Shown here: in pieces, positions 1 to 10,865 of the stretch
Numbering within the stretch: position 1 is the first letter of the stretch
Layout: the number at the start of each line of letters is the position of its first letter
Origin: Ophiura sarsii
Taxonomy: Eukaryota; Echinodermata; Ophiuroidea; Amphilepidida; Ophiuridae
Length of the DNA stretch: 64,000 nt
Reading direction: 5' to 3'
Assembly: GCA_035610835.1 (NCBI GenBank)
Contig: CM069452.1
Location: 26,355,121 to 26,419,120 of the forward strand
Translations under genes and position numbers: made by a program
The notes under the pieces: model-generated
The model's input: only the letters and a program-made list of their open reading frames with translations
The model's database searches: none
What the model was told of the DNA's origin: nothing

Positions 1-1146
1 GTAGCGCGAAAATATTGGCTATTGTAAAAAGAAAGGTTTAACAAACCGTTCATGAAGCCATGTTGGATTAAGCTTGACTGATAATTAAACAGTAAAACTA
101 ATTTGCGCGTTGCGCGTCAAAAATGTCTATGTTAACACTAAAAGAATAGAAAACGTTTCGGAAGCCATCTTGTTCCAAAGTATTATAAAAATAATTGGCG
201 CGGAACGGGCAAAAATATTGGCTATTGTAAAAATAAATGTTTAGAAAAACGTTCTTGAAGCCATTTTGTTAAGGTTGAATAATATAAGTAAACAGTGAAA
301 CTAATGCGCGCGTAGCGCGCCAAAAATGTCTATTTTAACACTTAAAAGGTTCAGAAAACGTTTATGAAGCCAACTTGTTGAATGAAATTGAATAGCACAA
401 AATAAAATATAATTCCCGTGGAGCGCGAACAAATTGGCTATTGTAAAAAAAAAATTTAAAAAAACGTTCCTGAAGCTATCTTGTTAAGCTTGAATAATAA
501 ATAATTAGTGAAACTAATACGCGCATAGCGCGCAAAAATGTCCATTTTAACAATAAAAAAGGTCCAGAAAACGTTTCTGAAGCCATCTTGTTCAAATTGA
601 ATAACAAAATAATTTTTAAAAAAATGGGCTATTGTAAAAAAAAGGGGTTAAAATAACGTTCCTGGAACCATCTTGTTAAGCTTGAATAATAAAACATTCC
701 AACTTATTCGCGCGTAGCGCGCAAAAATTGGTTATTTTTACACTAAAATGGTCCTAAAAACGGTCCTGAAGCAATCTTGTTAAGCTTGAGTAATAAACAT
801 TGAAACCAATTCGCGCGAAGCGCGCAACAAAATGGCTATTTTAACACTAAAAAGCCCCAGAAAACGTTCCTGAGCGTACAAACTGTCAGTCTTTTAAACT
901 GAAATGGTCCAGAAAAACGTTCCTTAAGCCATCTTCTTGAATAAAGAAACAGTGAATCTAACTTGCGCGAAGCGCGCAAAAATTTCTAGTTTTTTCACTA
1001 AAATGGTCCAGAAAACGTTCCTGAAACCATGTTGTTAAGCTTGAATAGTTAAACATTGAACTATGATGGGGGGCCAACTCCCTGCTTGCACTGTATATGC
1101 TCGTTACCCTCCTTATCTTCCTTTATATTTTTACTCTTTTGCCAAT

Positions 1147-1197
<51 letters not shown>

Positions 1198-1222
1198 GAC
1201 TGTCCCCCTGGCTACGCCACTG
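1..1222. mobile_element. GCGC-motif repeat element, right-hand part
   Basis: Diverged subrepeats of roughly 100-110 bp, each carrying a CpG-rich near-palindrome of the form GCGCGTAGCGCGC (near 103, 305, 522, 709, 810 and 964) in otherwise AT-rich DNA, followed by text like 'gttcctgaagccatcttgtt'. A poly-G tract follows, and the element ends at 1222 with CCCCTGGCTACGCCACTG, the inverse of a CAGTGGCGTAGCCAGG terminus. The same terminus and the same internal motif recur at 5036-5869, 12233-12594 and 26108-28084, so this is one family of non-autonomous DNA elements. The left end lies outside the window. No coding capacity is seen. Confidence 0.6.
1147..1196 (+). repeat. Poly-G tract of 50 bases
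   Basis: An uninterrupted run of 50 G lies just inside the right end of the GCGC-motif element. Related elements have C- or G-runs at the same relative place (near 31511-31533, and 19151-19169 in a related fragment). The short ORFs across it are glycine-run artefacts. Length could be affected by assembly. Confidence 0.9.
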
Positions 1223-1518
1223 GTGATTCAGCCGAGCTGTTGGGTTTTAACTTGCCTGGATGACCTTAAACTCATCTTGCATGCTATCAATATTAAGTAC
1301 TTTCGTTATAAAACACTCACATGGTTCAGAGACGTAGAGATAAAGTGAGAGACACTAATAAAAGCTCTCTTCCTCCCCTCCCTTCCTCCTCTCCCCTCCC
1401 CTCCTCCTCTCCTCCCTTCCCCTCCTCCTCTCCTCCCCTCCTCTCTCCCCCTCTTTTTTTTACCCTCCGGGGACCCGGGGGGCTTGAGCCCCCAAAGCCC
1501 CCCCTGGGCACGCGCCTG
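1223..1518. mobile_element. Second element remnant with CT-rich block and GC-rich end
   Basis: Positions 1310-1370 match 60115-60175 (shared 'gagagacactaataaaa'). A CT-rich tract covers about 1366-1460, then a GC-rich end with 'gacccggggggc' and 'cccccctgggca' stops at 1518. The same order, CT tract then GGGACCCGGGGGGC then terminus, closes the 26108-28084 transposon. Downstream DNA from 1519 matches SDR-B intron 1 from about 26012, so this element inserted in intron 1 of SDR copy A. Confidence 0.5.
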
Positions 1519-1592
1519 TATAGCGACAGCACTATCACAAAACTAAATTTAATTAGATGGGTAAATAAAACTGTAAATATAACTGTATTTAC

Positions 1593-1857
1593 CAAGGATG
1601 TCAATCGTTCCTTCTTTGTCTGTAATTGCTTTCACTGTTTTGTCAATGGTTTCCTGTTTGGTCACATCAAGTTCTATGATGAACAGTGTATCTTCTAACG
1701 TACTGCCAGCTTTACTTTTGATATCAATGGAACCACTCGTTGTATCACGCATAGAAGCGTAGACCTTAAACCGACGCTGTGGATCTTTGGCAAGGTGCAA
1801 AGCTATGCCTTGACCAATACCTTTAGAGCAACCGGTTATTAGCACGACGGACGCCAT
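1593..1857 (-). CDS. SDR copy A, exon 1 (retinol dehydrogenase 8 / 17beta-HSD1-like)
   Basis: First coding exon of a classical short-chain dehydrogenase/reductase; the rest lies beyond the left edge. The start ATG is at 1857. The reading frame gives 88 codons plus one base, then a GT donor at 1592-1591 (G|GTAAAT). Residues 8-15 are TGCSKGIG, the Rossmann dinucleotide-binding motif TGxxxGIG. S-M-R at 35-37 follows the second strand, where a basic residue usually goes with NADP(H) preference. LDV at 63-65 is the conserved Asp after strand 4. The family oxidises or reduces retinoids or steroids, but the substrate cannot be read from sequence. It differs from copy B exon 1 at only about three of the first 82 residues (D38N, T53A, I61M), so duplication is recent or gene conversion acts. 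The exon is intact. Confidence 0.85.
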
Positions 1858-1903
1858 TACAATTTTCTGTCAACTGCACGGTTCCTATATCCTCCTATTT
1901 TTT
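1858..1903 (-). promoter_or_regulatory. Conserved 5' flank / 5' UTR of SDR copy A
   Basis: About 45 bp immediately upstream of the ATG is almost identical to 28331-28375 upstream of copy B (shared 'tcaactgcacggttccta') and then diverges. This is the proximal leader or promoter kept after duplication. No TATA box is obvious. Confidence 0.35.
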
Positions 1904-1945
1904 CCACCGAAGGCGGACTATATTCGAATTGGTGACTGTACAGTA

Positions 1946-2860
1946 CACTCTTAGAAGGTCAGGATCAAATACATGAGTAGATTTCCGGCTCACTTTGTTT
2001 TGATCCTTTAAGGATCATTTTCGGATCGTTTTGATCCGTTTTCGGATCGTTTTGATCCGTTTCCAGATAGATATCAACAAACGGATCAAATTCACCTTGA
2101 TCAACTTTGATCTGATTTCCGGATCAATTCGATGAAACAGTTCATTGGTCAATGAGTGACTGACGTCACTCATTGAGCAGACGATCTTTTGAATTCGGTC
2201 GCCACAGTTGAAACAAGGGTGAAATACCGCGGTAAGTTATCCAGTCTAATCTGTAAAATGTTACATGATTTTGTCGGTAAAGTAGTTTTATTTTTTATGT
2301 TTGAACATGCTCTATTCTTGTGAACAAATTTCTTGTACCTGACCAGTGCCATCAGTACGATTTTCGGTCAAAATGCTCCTCACAAAATGTCACGATCACT
2401 GCGATGTACTAGGCCTACACGATGTAGTAAGCTTACTGCACTCGATATATAGTCTGCAGTGTGCACCCGGGGGTGGGGGCACTCAATCAATATTAGGTTT
2501 CACACCAGGCTCCATCAAAAATACCCCCCTTTTTTTGGCCCGGTGTCACCGAAAGACCCTTGCATGCATGCTTGTTTTTACAATCTGTCACCCGATGACC
2601 CCCTATGTTTTCACTTTTTCTTTGATTCAGTTTGATCCTGGAGTAGGATCATAAGCTACAGGTACATCCGATTAAGGATCATTATTTTGATCCGTTTCAG
2701 TATCATTTGACAGAAATATTTGATCCCATTTCGGATCAAACTTTTTGATCCTGCTTGTCGGATCACTTTGATCCGGAAAGGGTAAGCTCATATGTGATAC
2801 CGCTTCTGGATCAAAATTGATCCTTTTCGTCTCATATTTGATCCTGACCTTCTAAGAGTG
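1946..2860. mobile_element. TA-flanked MITE with GGATCA minisatellite interior
   Basis: Termini CACTCTTAGAAGGTCAGGAT at 1946 and its inverse ending at 2860 form inverted repeats of about 27 bp (GGTCAGGATCAAATA). Both sides are flanked by TA (1944-1945, 2861-2862), the target duplication of Tc1/mariner-type transposases. Both outer parts are filled with degenerate GGATCA / TGATCC hexamer repeats that resemble the inner TIR sequence. A different GC-rich repeat fragment is nested at about 2466-2610. No transposase is present. Confidence 0.8.
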
Positions 2861-3145
2861 TAGGAAAGCGCATTGGGGCGGTTGTGCGTGCCACACTGAC
2901 AACAATAGGGTTAGAATGCCAAAAAACACCACATATCGTATTACTTAGTGCAACAGACCATTAATGAACTTTTACCCACTGACATTCCTTTGTACATTGC
3001 CCTACAAGCATACACATTTCCCTACTAGGGATTTTCAACCTGTAGATTTAGAAAATTTTAATGGCAACAGGCTCAATGCTTGTCTTGTGGGTCAACCAGC
3101 AACTGGCAATAATTGTGTATAACCTGTGCTGTTATTGGATATTAA

Positions 3146-3545
3146 AGGGGCACTAAGAGATGTGTTGGAGGCTGCGCCCTCAATTATGATAAAAACTAAG
3201 ATTAGTATATTTTTATAATTGTATTACATGTATGAACTTACACCTATAAGGATTAAGAAAAATCAGCCCTCTTTGTACAAGAAAACGTCGATTCAAAAAT
3301 GCTCGTAGAGCCGCAACGAGCATTTTACGTCCGACAGTATCCCCCTGCAGTATGCGTGATACATAACGCGAACCATATTTGCATAGAGGGCGTTTTTCAA
3401 TAAATAACGATGATATTGTTTTAATCAAGTTTTGCTGTGTTTTTGTAATAGTAGAAACAACAATAATGGCAATTTTTAATGTTCATCTTGAATTCTGAAG
3501 TAAATTTTTAAACATGTAAAATTTTCAACACCACTTAATGTCCCT
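3146..3545. mobile_element. TTAA-flanked MITE (piggyBac/Kolobok-type)
   Basis: A 400-bp element lies between TTAA copies at 3142-3145 and 3546-3549. Its termini AGGGGCACTAAGAGATGTG and the inverse of the right end (AGGGACATTAAGTGGTGTTG) are imperfect inverted repeats. A TTAA target and AGGG ends are typical of piggyBac or Kolobok non-autonomous copies. The 71-codon minus ORF inside is not recognisable as a gene. Confidence 0.7.
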
Positions 3546-3653
3546 TTAAGCCAGGCATTCTTTTGTTAGCTTATATTCCACTCAGCCAATCAGTGCAAAG
3601 CTTTGTGCAGTGCTTGGGTCAGCTGAGTTGTCAGTTGTCTTCGCTAAGCAACA

Positions 3654-5035
3654 ATGGCTGACTCACAGAAAAACAAACGCGTAGGTAGGCCAAGTGGTAG
3701 CAGTAAAATGAAACCAAAGAGGAAAAGTATAGAGTTTGCAAGAAAGAAAAGGAAAAGTATGGATGGTACGTAATGTGTCTATAGAAGCTGTAGGAGGTAA
3801 AATTGAAGTAGATGCCAGTCCAAATATAGCAGGAAATGATGCTGGTGCTGGGCGAAGTGAGGCTGATGATACGGTGTACACAGGGAGTATTGGCAGTGAA
3901 ACAGCTGATGAGATGATGGAACAAGAAATTCTTCAATGTGGAAATGTTTTGATGGACATTACTGATACTCCATGGCTTTCTCCAGAACTTTCTGAATCTG
4001 AAGAAGTGGAAGATGTTGATAGCAGGCAATTTGTGTATGACGACGCTAAAGGATATATTCCAGTCTACGCATAAAGGTCTGTCCAAGTCCGATGAAAAGA
4101 CGGTTGCTGTGTCAGTTTATTCGTATTTTGTAGAAGTTCTTGGGTGGGGCAAGGATCTGTCATTGCAACATACAGAGGCAATAGTTGGTCGGCATATGAC
4201 AACTGTAAGAAGATGGCGTGATGAATTTTACCAGAATGAATGTAAGATTTAAATAAACAAAACTGCGGAACACAACAATGAAGCAGCTATAAATAGACCC
4301 AAATAATTCTTCACATTCCGAGTGAAAATTGACTTGAACTATTTGTATCTGATGGTTAATCTGTGTTGACATATAAAGCATTCAATTCATCAACATTAGG
4401 TAGATCGTATCATGATCGTAGACATTTGGCGGGGTTGCAAAATAATTTTAAAGTTTTTTGAGTTAAAAATATTATGTATGTAGGTCTATCAATTACACGG
4501 TACTTCATTCAATCAAATTAAAACACATTCTTGTAATTTTAACTATGCTGTTGTTTTTAATTGGTTGTTGGTAAACGACAACATGTTACGTCTAGAATTA
4601 CATTAATGAATTGTTCTTGCAGTTATCTTATATGCGTTGGCTTATATTCTCTGGTATGCGGTTACAAATTGTGCACTTCATTGCAAAGGATGCTTTAAAA
4701 ATAACGAAACCTACAGTCAATTTTTTTTTGTGACATGTATAATACATTGATGAATAATGAATAATTCAAAAGATGGTTATATTAAAAACAATTTTAAATT
4801 CTCAATGTTGTGCGTTTTTTTATTATTATTCAATACAGGTACATTTCCTGAAACGGCTTCCGGCAAGTATGAGCGACAATTTATTTTCAACGACGAGAGT
4901 CTGCGTGATAAAGCCATTGCGTACATTCGTGAGAATGCTTGTGCGAAAGGGAAACCAAACATGAGAGTCGCAGACTTTCGCACATGGATAAATACCGTAC
5001 TCTTACCGGAGGCACATTTGCCGCCACAATTCTGA
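3654..5035 (+). pseudogene. N-terminal half of a DDE-type transposase (broken)
   Basis: A lysine/arginine-rich N-terminus starts at ATG 3654 and ends at a possible donor. An acidic segment follows in another frame (about 3770-4070), then a helix-turn-helix-like region (about 4040-4245, third frame) with GLSKSDEK and TVRRWRDEF. A plausible intron runs from the donor GTAAGA near 4243 to the acceptor AG at 4837-4838. The next exon (4839-5035) starts TFPETASGKYER and contains ENACAKGKPNMRV. These blocks match, from memory, the N-terminal region of a DDE-superfamily transposase common in marine invertebrates. Frame changes and the abrupt stop where the GCGC repeat begins (about 5033) show it is dead. 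The matching C-terminal half is at 11754-12232 on the other strand. Family name is uncertain. Confidence 0.6.
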
Positions 5036-5869
5036 GGGCCCATATAATGTTAAAACCTGCAGAAAATATTCGCGCGGAGCGCGCAAAATGTTTGACATTT
5101 TGAACTAAAATGGTCATGGAAAACTGTCTCGAAGCCATCTTGTCAAGCTTGAATAATGAAAATTGAAACTAATGCGCAAAGTACGCAAAGATTGACATTT
5201 GTTACACTTAAATTGGTCTAGTATGACGTTTTTAACGTCCCCAACATAATATTTAGAATATTTGGCATGGTTTGAGTGCCATTATAATGGTAAAACCTGT
5301 AGAAAATATGTGCGCGGAGCGCGCAATTTTTTTTAGTTTTGAACTAAAATGGTAATGGAAAACTGTCCTGAAATCTTGTCCTGCCATCTTGTTAAGCTTG
5401 AATAATGAAGCATTCAAACTAATGCGCGCGATATACGCAAAAATTGACATTTCTAATACTTTTTAAGTGTTAGAAATGTCAATTTATAATGTTGAAACCT
5501 GTTGAAAAGGTGAGCGCAAATCGAGGAAAAAAACTGGAGGTTTTTTTAAACTAAAATGGTCCAGAAAAAATGTTCCTGAAGCCCTCTTGTTAAGCTTGAA
5601 TAATGAAACATTGAAACTAATAAGTGCAAAGCGCGCAAAAATTGGCATTTTTAACACTAAAAAGGTCTAGTATTACGTTTTTTACGTCCCTCACATTAAA
5701 GTTATGGGGACGTGATCCCGTAACCCCGTAACCCCCACCCCCATCCCACCTCCTTCTTCTCCTCTTCCTCCTTCTTCTCCTCTTCCTCCTTTTCCTCATC
5801 CTCCTTTTTGTTTTTACTTTTTTCAATTGGGGCCATGGCCTGCTGGCCCCCCTTCTGGATACGCCACTG
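5036..5869. mobile_element. GCGC-motif repeat element abutting the transposase fragment
   Basis: Subrepeats carry CGCGCGGAGCGCGC near 5070 and 5308, each preceded by 'ataatg.taaaacctg.agaaaat', and further copies near 5425 and 5625. A (TCC/TTC) tract follows at about 5744-5800. The right terminus is TGGATACGCCACTG at 5856-5869. It starts exactly where transposase homology stops. The subfamily is the same as the inverted copy at 12233-12594. Confidence 0.6.
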
Positions 5870-6862
5870 TCCACTCGTATCATCACCTCTCTGCCAGTGT
5901 TATCCAGCTTTTCTTATTGCATCACCAATTTGGTGTTATGGCTATTGACCTGCTTTTCTATTGACTCATCCTTTTGTTTGACAGATCTGCTACCACTACA
6001 CAGACACTCAGTGGGGAACTCGCCCACAACCAGGGACCTATACAGGGTGTCTCAAAAAAAATTTACAACGCACCATTAGGCGATCATAACTTCCTAATTA
6101 AGTATCTGAATTTTACAATTCAAACGGTAAAATGAGGCCAAATTAGTTTTCTACAATTGTAAGAAAACAGCTTTTAATTTTGTTAAGTAATTTATGGAGA
6201 TATCTGTGATTACGTAAGAGTAGTCACGGAACATTTCCATCCAAGTTTGCATATTTTGACAGATTTTCACTTGCGCGGCTGGTTACTTACTCATTAATGT
6301 TCAATTAGCCAGCACTGTTTAATACTATGATAAAAAAGTTCAATTTGTGATCTAAGAATACTGAATATGGCATTATGCCAATAGGTAGACTACCTAGAAT
6401 AGAGTGCTCAATTCCGCAATAAATAGATAATAAATGAATAAATCAATATAACTTTAGTTTAACTTTCATACTATTACTAGTTTCCATATGACTATAATAA
6501 GCATCAGTGATTCTCTACTCAAACATAAATTCTTATTTTTGTATTGCATGCAACACAGTGTATTTATAAATGCAGCTTCGCTAATAAAATAAAGAATAAC
6601 TAACACTAAAAGAATCACTGTGTCTTCATTTCTGAATGTTTTTGAAAACCATACACCCAACCCCATTGAAACAGAAATCTGTGTTTTAGGCGTTGTCTTT
6701 TTGAAGGACATTTCTTCCATTACCACAGTAACGATTGGTATAATAATCGATAATCGTTTATCGACAGATAGATATTTCGCTCTCAACCCTTCATTATGAA
6801 TGGAACCTCCCAGAAATACACCCTGTCCGTCAATGGAACAAGTACCTGCTTCATATACATTT

Positions 6863-7227
6863 ATACAGGGTGACTCCAAAAAAAATAGGACTCTGTTTCA
6901 TGAAGCTGTAAAACTTGTTATGATCATTGGACCATGACGAATTTAAGTTTCAATGTAAAGCCCAATTAGTTATTATGTTACAATTATTATAAACATAGAC
7001 AATTATCTATCAGAATGTCAGAATTAAATGTATTACCACACTAATCTTTGCTATTGACTGATAGATAATTGTCTATGTTTATTGTAACATATTGAAACGT
7101 AAACCATGTTATTTACTGGCTTGTACATGTAAATCCCATTGTACAAACCAGTAAATGACATGGTTTACGCAAACTGTGCTAATTTTCTTATTTTTCATCG
7201 GATTGATCTCATACTTAGTCACCATGT
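6863..7227. mobile_element. Hairpin-rich MITE, TACAGGGTGACT ends
   Basis: The left end TACAGGGTGACTCC and the inverse of the right end (TACATGGTGACTAAG) are short inverted repeats. Inside are two strong hairpins: arms near 6975-7012 and 7057-7088 (AACATAGACAATTATCTATC), and arms near 7105-7130 and 7138-7166. The paralogous sequence at about 30865-30885 runs straight through without it, giving an empty site. A second ACAGGGTGTCTC end occurs at 6043. Confidence 0.55.
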
Positions 7228-8430
7228 ATGCTAATGAAGTAAATGTATAGTAAATCTCATTATAAATACCTCGAGTGAACTTGTGAAACGAAACTTTGTC
7301 AAACAAAACACCCACTTCTCGTCTTTGTTTTCTTTTTTTTTATTAACATTTTTGGTTTGCAACATATTACATCAAAATACATATTAAGCTAACTTAAAAG
7401 ATACCTATAATGATATATTACAAATTTATATTAACACTAACACTAACACTTCGCGTCTTGATAATCCGCCCAATTTCCCGATATGAACATTAAATTTTCT
7501 AATCATGACTTTCAGGCCAACAGCTTTACCTTTTCAGGTATCGTATACATTGTACTTATTTATATTCCATTAATACAAATAATAAGATATGTCTTTTCTC
7601 GCGAAGTGAGATATGAAACCGAATTGATTTAAAGGTCGTGTCACGTACACTATGCATATATTGATAAAACGTCACGCCACACACGTTACCATTGCATTGC
7701 TTCGCACGTAGGCAAAATATTTTTTTTGCGCTACTGAACAATACAGCTATCTCGATTGTCATTGGCCTGTGAATTAATTAGGTTTATACAATTAATAGAC
7801 AAGTTAAAAGCTATCCGTGATCAGATATATCGGAAATAGATCACATCTTATCACCACATCGCAATGTACGTACGTAACAATGGCGTTTGTTGCAATTGAA
7901 GGTGATTTCAGCGTGAAATTGCCAACATCAGACTTCTGACCTTTGACCGGAAATAACACAGCACAAAACATTTACATTTCCTTCCTTTGGCTTATCGTTC
8001 AGCAAAACTGCACCAAACTGCAATTCAACTTAACAGTGTTACCTATTTTTAGTTTGATAAGAATACACTGAAAATAGAACAGAATGTAAATACTTGGGGT
8101 CGCGCGCTTTAGCTATGCGTAGGAACTCTGCATCCGCACTGAACACGGTAAAGAGGCTTTTCTATTTCTTCACGTTCCAATTCAATGCGGAGAGATATTT
8201 CACGTCCTAAATGTAAAGCTGTTACGTCGTCTGACACCATGCTACATGTACTTATTAGCTACACTTCTTTACTGTACTGCCCATGTACTGATTTGTACAA
8301 TATTAAACTAAATAGTAGCGTTGATAATCATCTGTTTGTCTTCCGTCTTTAGGGTGGCTCAACATAAAGCTAAAACAGGTGTTGTGATCTAGTGTGATAA
8401 TAAGGAATCCACGAATCATAACTGTGCAAA
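7228..8430. other. Non-coding flank shared with 30870-31110
   Basis: 7240-7560 is clearly homologous to 30875-31100 (shared 'tccgcccaatttccc' and 'cttttcaggtatc'), so it belongs to the duplicated upstream flank of SDR genes A and B. From about 7570 to 8430 I see no gene, hairpin or repeat that I recognise. Confidence 0.5.
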
Positions 8431-8439
8431 CATGGTAGT

Positions 8440-8830
8440 TAATTGATGATTAGTTATTTATTTATTGCCCTATTTATTGATTAATTATTGATCATTCATC
8501 ATTATTTATCATTAATTACTCAATAATATATTGATGATAAATATATATTAATAATTAATTATTGATTAATTACTTATTGCTCATTAATTGTTTATCATTA
8601 ATCAATCATTAATTAATCCTAATTAATTATTTGTCAATCTTTAATTAACTATTAATTATTAATTCGTTAATTACTTGTTTGTGCCCTGGTTGACTTTGAT
8701 GTGATAAATCTATTCTTAATTAGATACAAAATATTCCAATTTGGGACCTTTAACTTACATCATCTTCAGGGGCGTTTGTTTATGTAAACATCCAAGTACT
8801 ATAAATACAGTCAAATAAATTAGGAAGCAA
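8440..8830. repeat. AT-rich TTAAT repeat block, copy 1
   Basis: Degenerate TTAATTATTGATTAA runs are followed by a unique tail (about 8680-8810) with 'gttgactttgatgtgat' and 'gcgtttgtttatgtaaac'. The same order recurs at 9385-9850, so the pair is a direct duplication about 950 bp apart. Confidence 0.6.
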
Positions 8831-8929
8831 ATTAGTAAACATGTCTTCACAATGTATCTTTTTTTTTATAATTGAAGAAATTAAATAAGAATGATTATAG
8901 CCCACGAGATACAAAGGACCCCAATGGAA

Positions 8930-9125
8930 ATAAGCTTCCTATATGGAGGCTTTTGGGGCTATCCTTGGTACTCTCCTGGTATTTTATACATTTTCCCAAT
9001 CCTGCCGTATTTTAGCAAGCATCTTGCTTTTATGTCTTTTATGTGTGCTTTTATAAGTAATTTTTGATATTGTGCAATTATGTAATATGAGTACTGAATA
9101 AATATGAATGAATGATGATGATACG
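8930..9125 (+). mobile_element. Probable LINE 3' tail
   Basis: The end 'gagtactgaataaatatgaatgaatgatgatgat' is a polyadenylation-like AATAAA followed by a short ATGA/GAT repeat, the usual end of CR1/L2-type LINE copies. No coding part is present. Assignment rests only on the tail. Confidence 0.35.
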
Positions 9126-9292
9126 TTGTCAATGCTTATGTGAAATTGTCATCAATTAGTAGATCTGATTTAAAGACAACTATAATACTTGTAAATGCTT
9201 CATATTATGTTTCAATATTTATTGTATCAAATATTAAGTATTCTTTCGTATCTTTTGTTTACATTTACAGGGCTTCTTGTTTGTTGTTTGCT

Positions 9293-9375
9293 CAGGGCCG
9301 GACTTACCATTGGGCCAGATGGGCCCGGGCCCCGGGCCCCAGATTTGTGGGGCCCCAAATTCAGAAAAAATAAAA
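9293..9375. mobile_element. GC-rich transposon end fragment
   Basis: A sharply GC-rich segment (GGGCCGGACTTACCATTGGG, then GGGCCC runs) sits inside AT-rich DNA and ends in an A-rich stretch. It looks like one terminus of a transposon. No partner end was found nearby. Confidence 0.35.
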
Positions 9376-9384
9376 TAAAAATAA

Positions 9385-9850
9385 ATTACTAACACTTATT
9401 AATTAAATTAATGATTAATTATTTATTAATTAATTCTTGATAATGTATTATTGTTTTATCATTAAATCCTCAATAATAAATTGATGATAAATAAGGATAA
9501 ATAAATAAATTATTGATTAATTAATTAATGATCATTAAGTATCGATCATTAATCAATCATTAATTACTCAAAATTAATTATTGATTAATCATTAGGCTTA
9601 ATTAATTATTAATTATCCATGAATTAAATAGTTGTTTTTGCCCCTGGTTGACTTTGATGTGATAATTACTATGATTTTATTAATTGTAAATCATGCAATC
9701 ATGGCAATATTTTGTTTATTTGGGCCGATGGTCTCATGTACTTGGAAATAAAACTAAACTAAAAAAACAAAGTATATTCATAATTAGATACAAATATCCA
9801 ATTTGGGAATCTCACCATGTTCAGTGGCGTTTGTTTATGTAAACAACCGT
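9385..9850. repeat. AT-rich TTAAT repeat block, copy 2, with insertion
   Basis: This is the second copy of the block at 8440-8830. Its unique tail is interrupted at about 9676-9770 by a short fragment ending 'cttggaaataaaactaaactaaa', a LINE-like 3' end. Confidence 0.55.
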
Positions 9851-10865
9851 GTGAAATATAACTATATGACTCTTTTATATTATAGAAACAAATATTGAAC
9901 ACTTGATTTCAAGAAAGAGAGTGCTCGTTTTGGTATGACACAATTCTCCTCACGATTCGCTTCCTTTAGTTCTGCTTGCATTCGAACTCAACCTCCTCTA
10001 ACATGTCTAAGCGAGTTTCGTCATCTTTAAGACTCTTCTTGTTTGCAGTTTAACCCTATTGTTGTCAATGTAGCACGCACAATATACCGCCCAAATGGGC
10101 CTTCCTACAGTCACCAAGTCACAACAGTGCAACAGACCATCAATGCAATAAAGTGCATTTTCTATATTATGAGACATAAACAATTTTACATGACAATATT
10201 ATTAAGTATAACATTCAGATTTATTTTCAACCGATTACAGTTCAATTCGGTCAAGTATTCCAATGGGGGATTACTTTAAAGAACAACATAATATTATGGC
10301 CTATTAATTTATTTCTCTAAAAGTAAACATAGTGGAAACTCCAAATTTTCAGGAAAGTTTGCTCTCACCAGATTTAGATCTAGATTTCTGTCAAGACAGA
10401 ATGATTAAAATCCATTTAGTTAATTAGTTAACGAGCCAATTAAGAATCATATTGATCGATACTCAATAATTTATGAAAATCGTATCATTTATCTGAACAA
10501 GTCATGTAAGGTATCAAATTAAAGCTGAAAACATGCTTATAAAGGTTATCAAGCTACTTTTGTGATTTTACTCTTAGTTTGGTAAATATAGTGTTTTAAA
10601 TGTGGGCATTAATTTTGAATTGCTTAATTATTGATAATTTATTTAAAACGTGAAATATGCCATCCAGAAGGTACATGTACAGTCACAGTGATGATTTTTG
10701 TTGTAACACTTGTTGCAATGATTGTTTTTAATGACCAATTAATAAACATGTCTTCTTATTTTTTCTTTCAATTAATATAAATGTACATCATTACATGCAA
10801 TTAACAAATATTTGGGGTCTATATATATAATTGACTTTTATAATGAGAATATCAAAACGCAGATA
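9851..10865. other. Non-coding stretch
   Basis: No gene is seen. Near 10040-10070 'gtttaaccctattgtt' resembles 31111-31130, so part of this is ancestral flank of the SDR duplication. The remainder is AT-rich and unrecognised. Confidence 0.4.

Noticed and set aside
1063..1348. ORFs with long glycine runs
   Set aside because: Translation of the poly-G tract; no other coding sign.
3736..4074. Independent 112-codon acidic protein
   Set aside because: It lies between the basic N-terminus and the helix-turn-helix-like part of the transposase and fits as its middle segment in a shifted frame.
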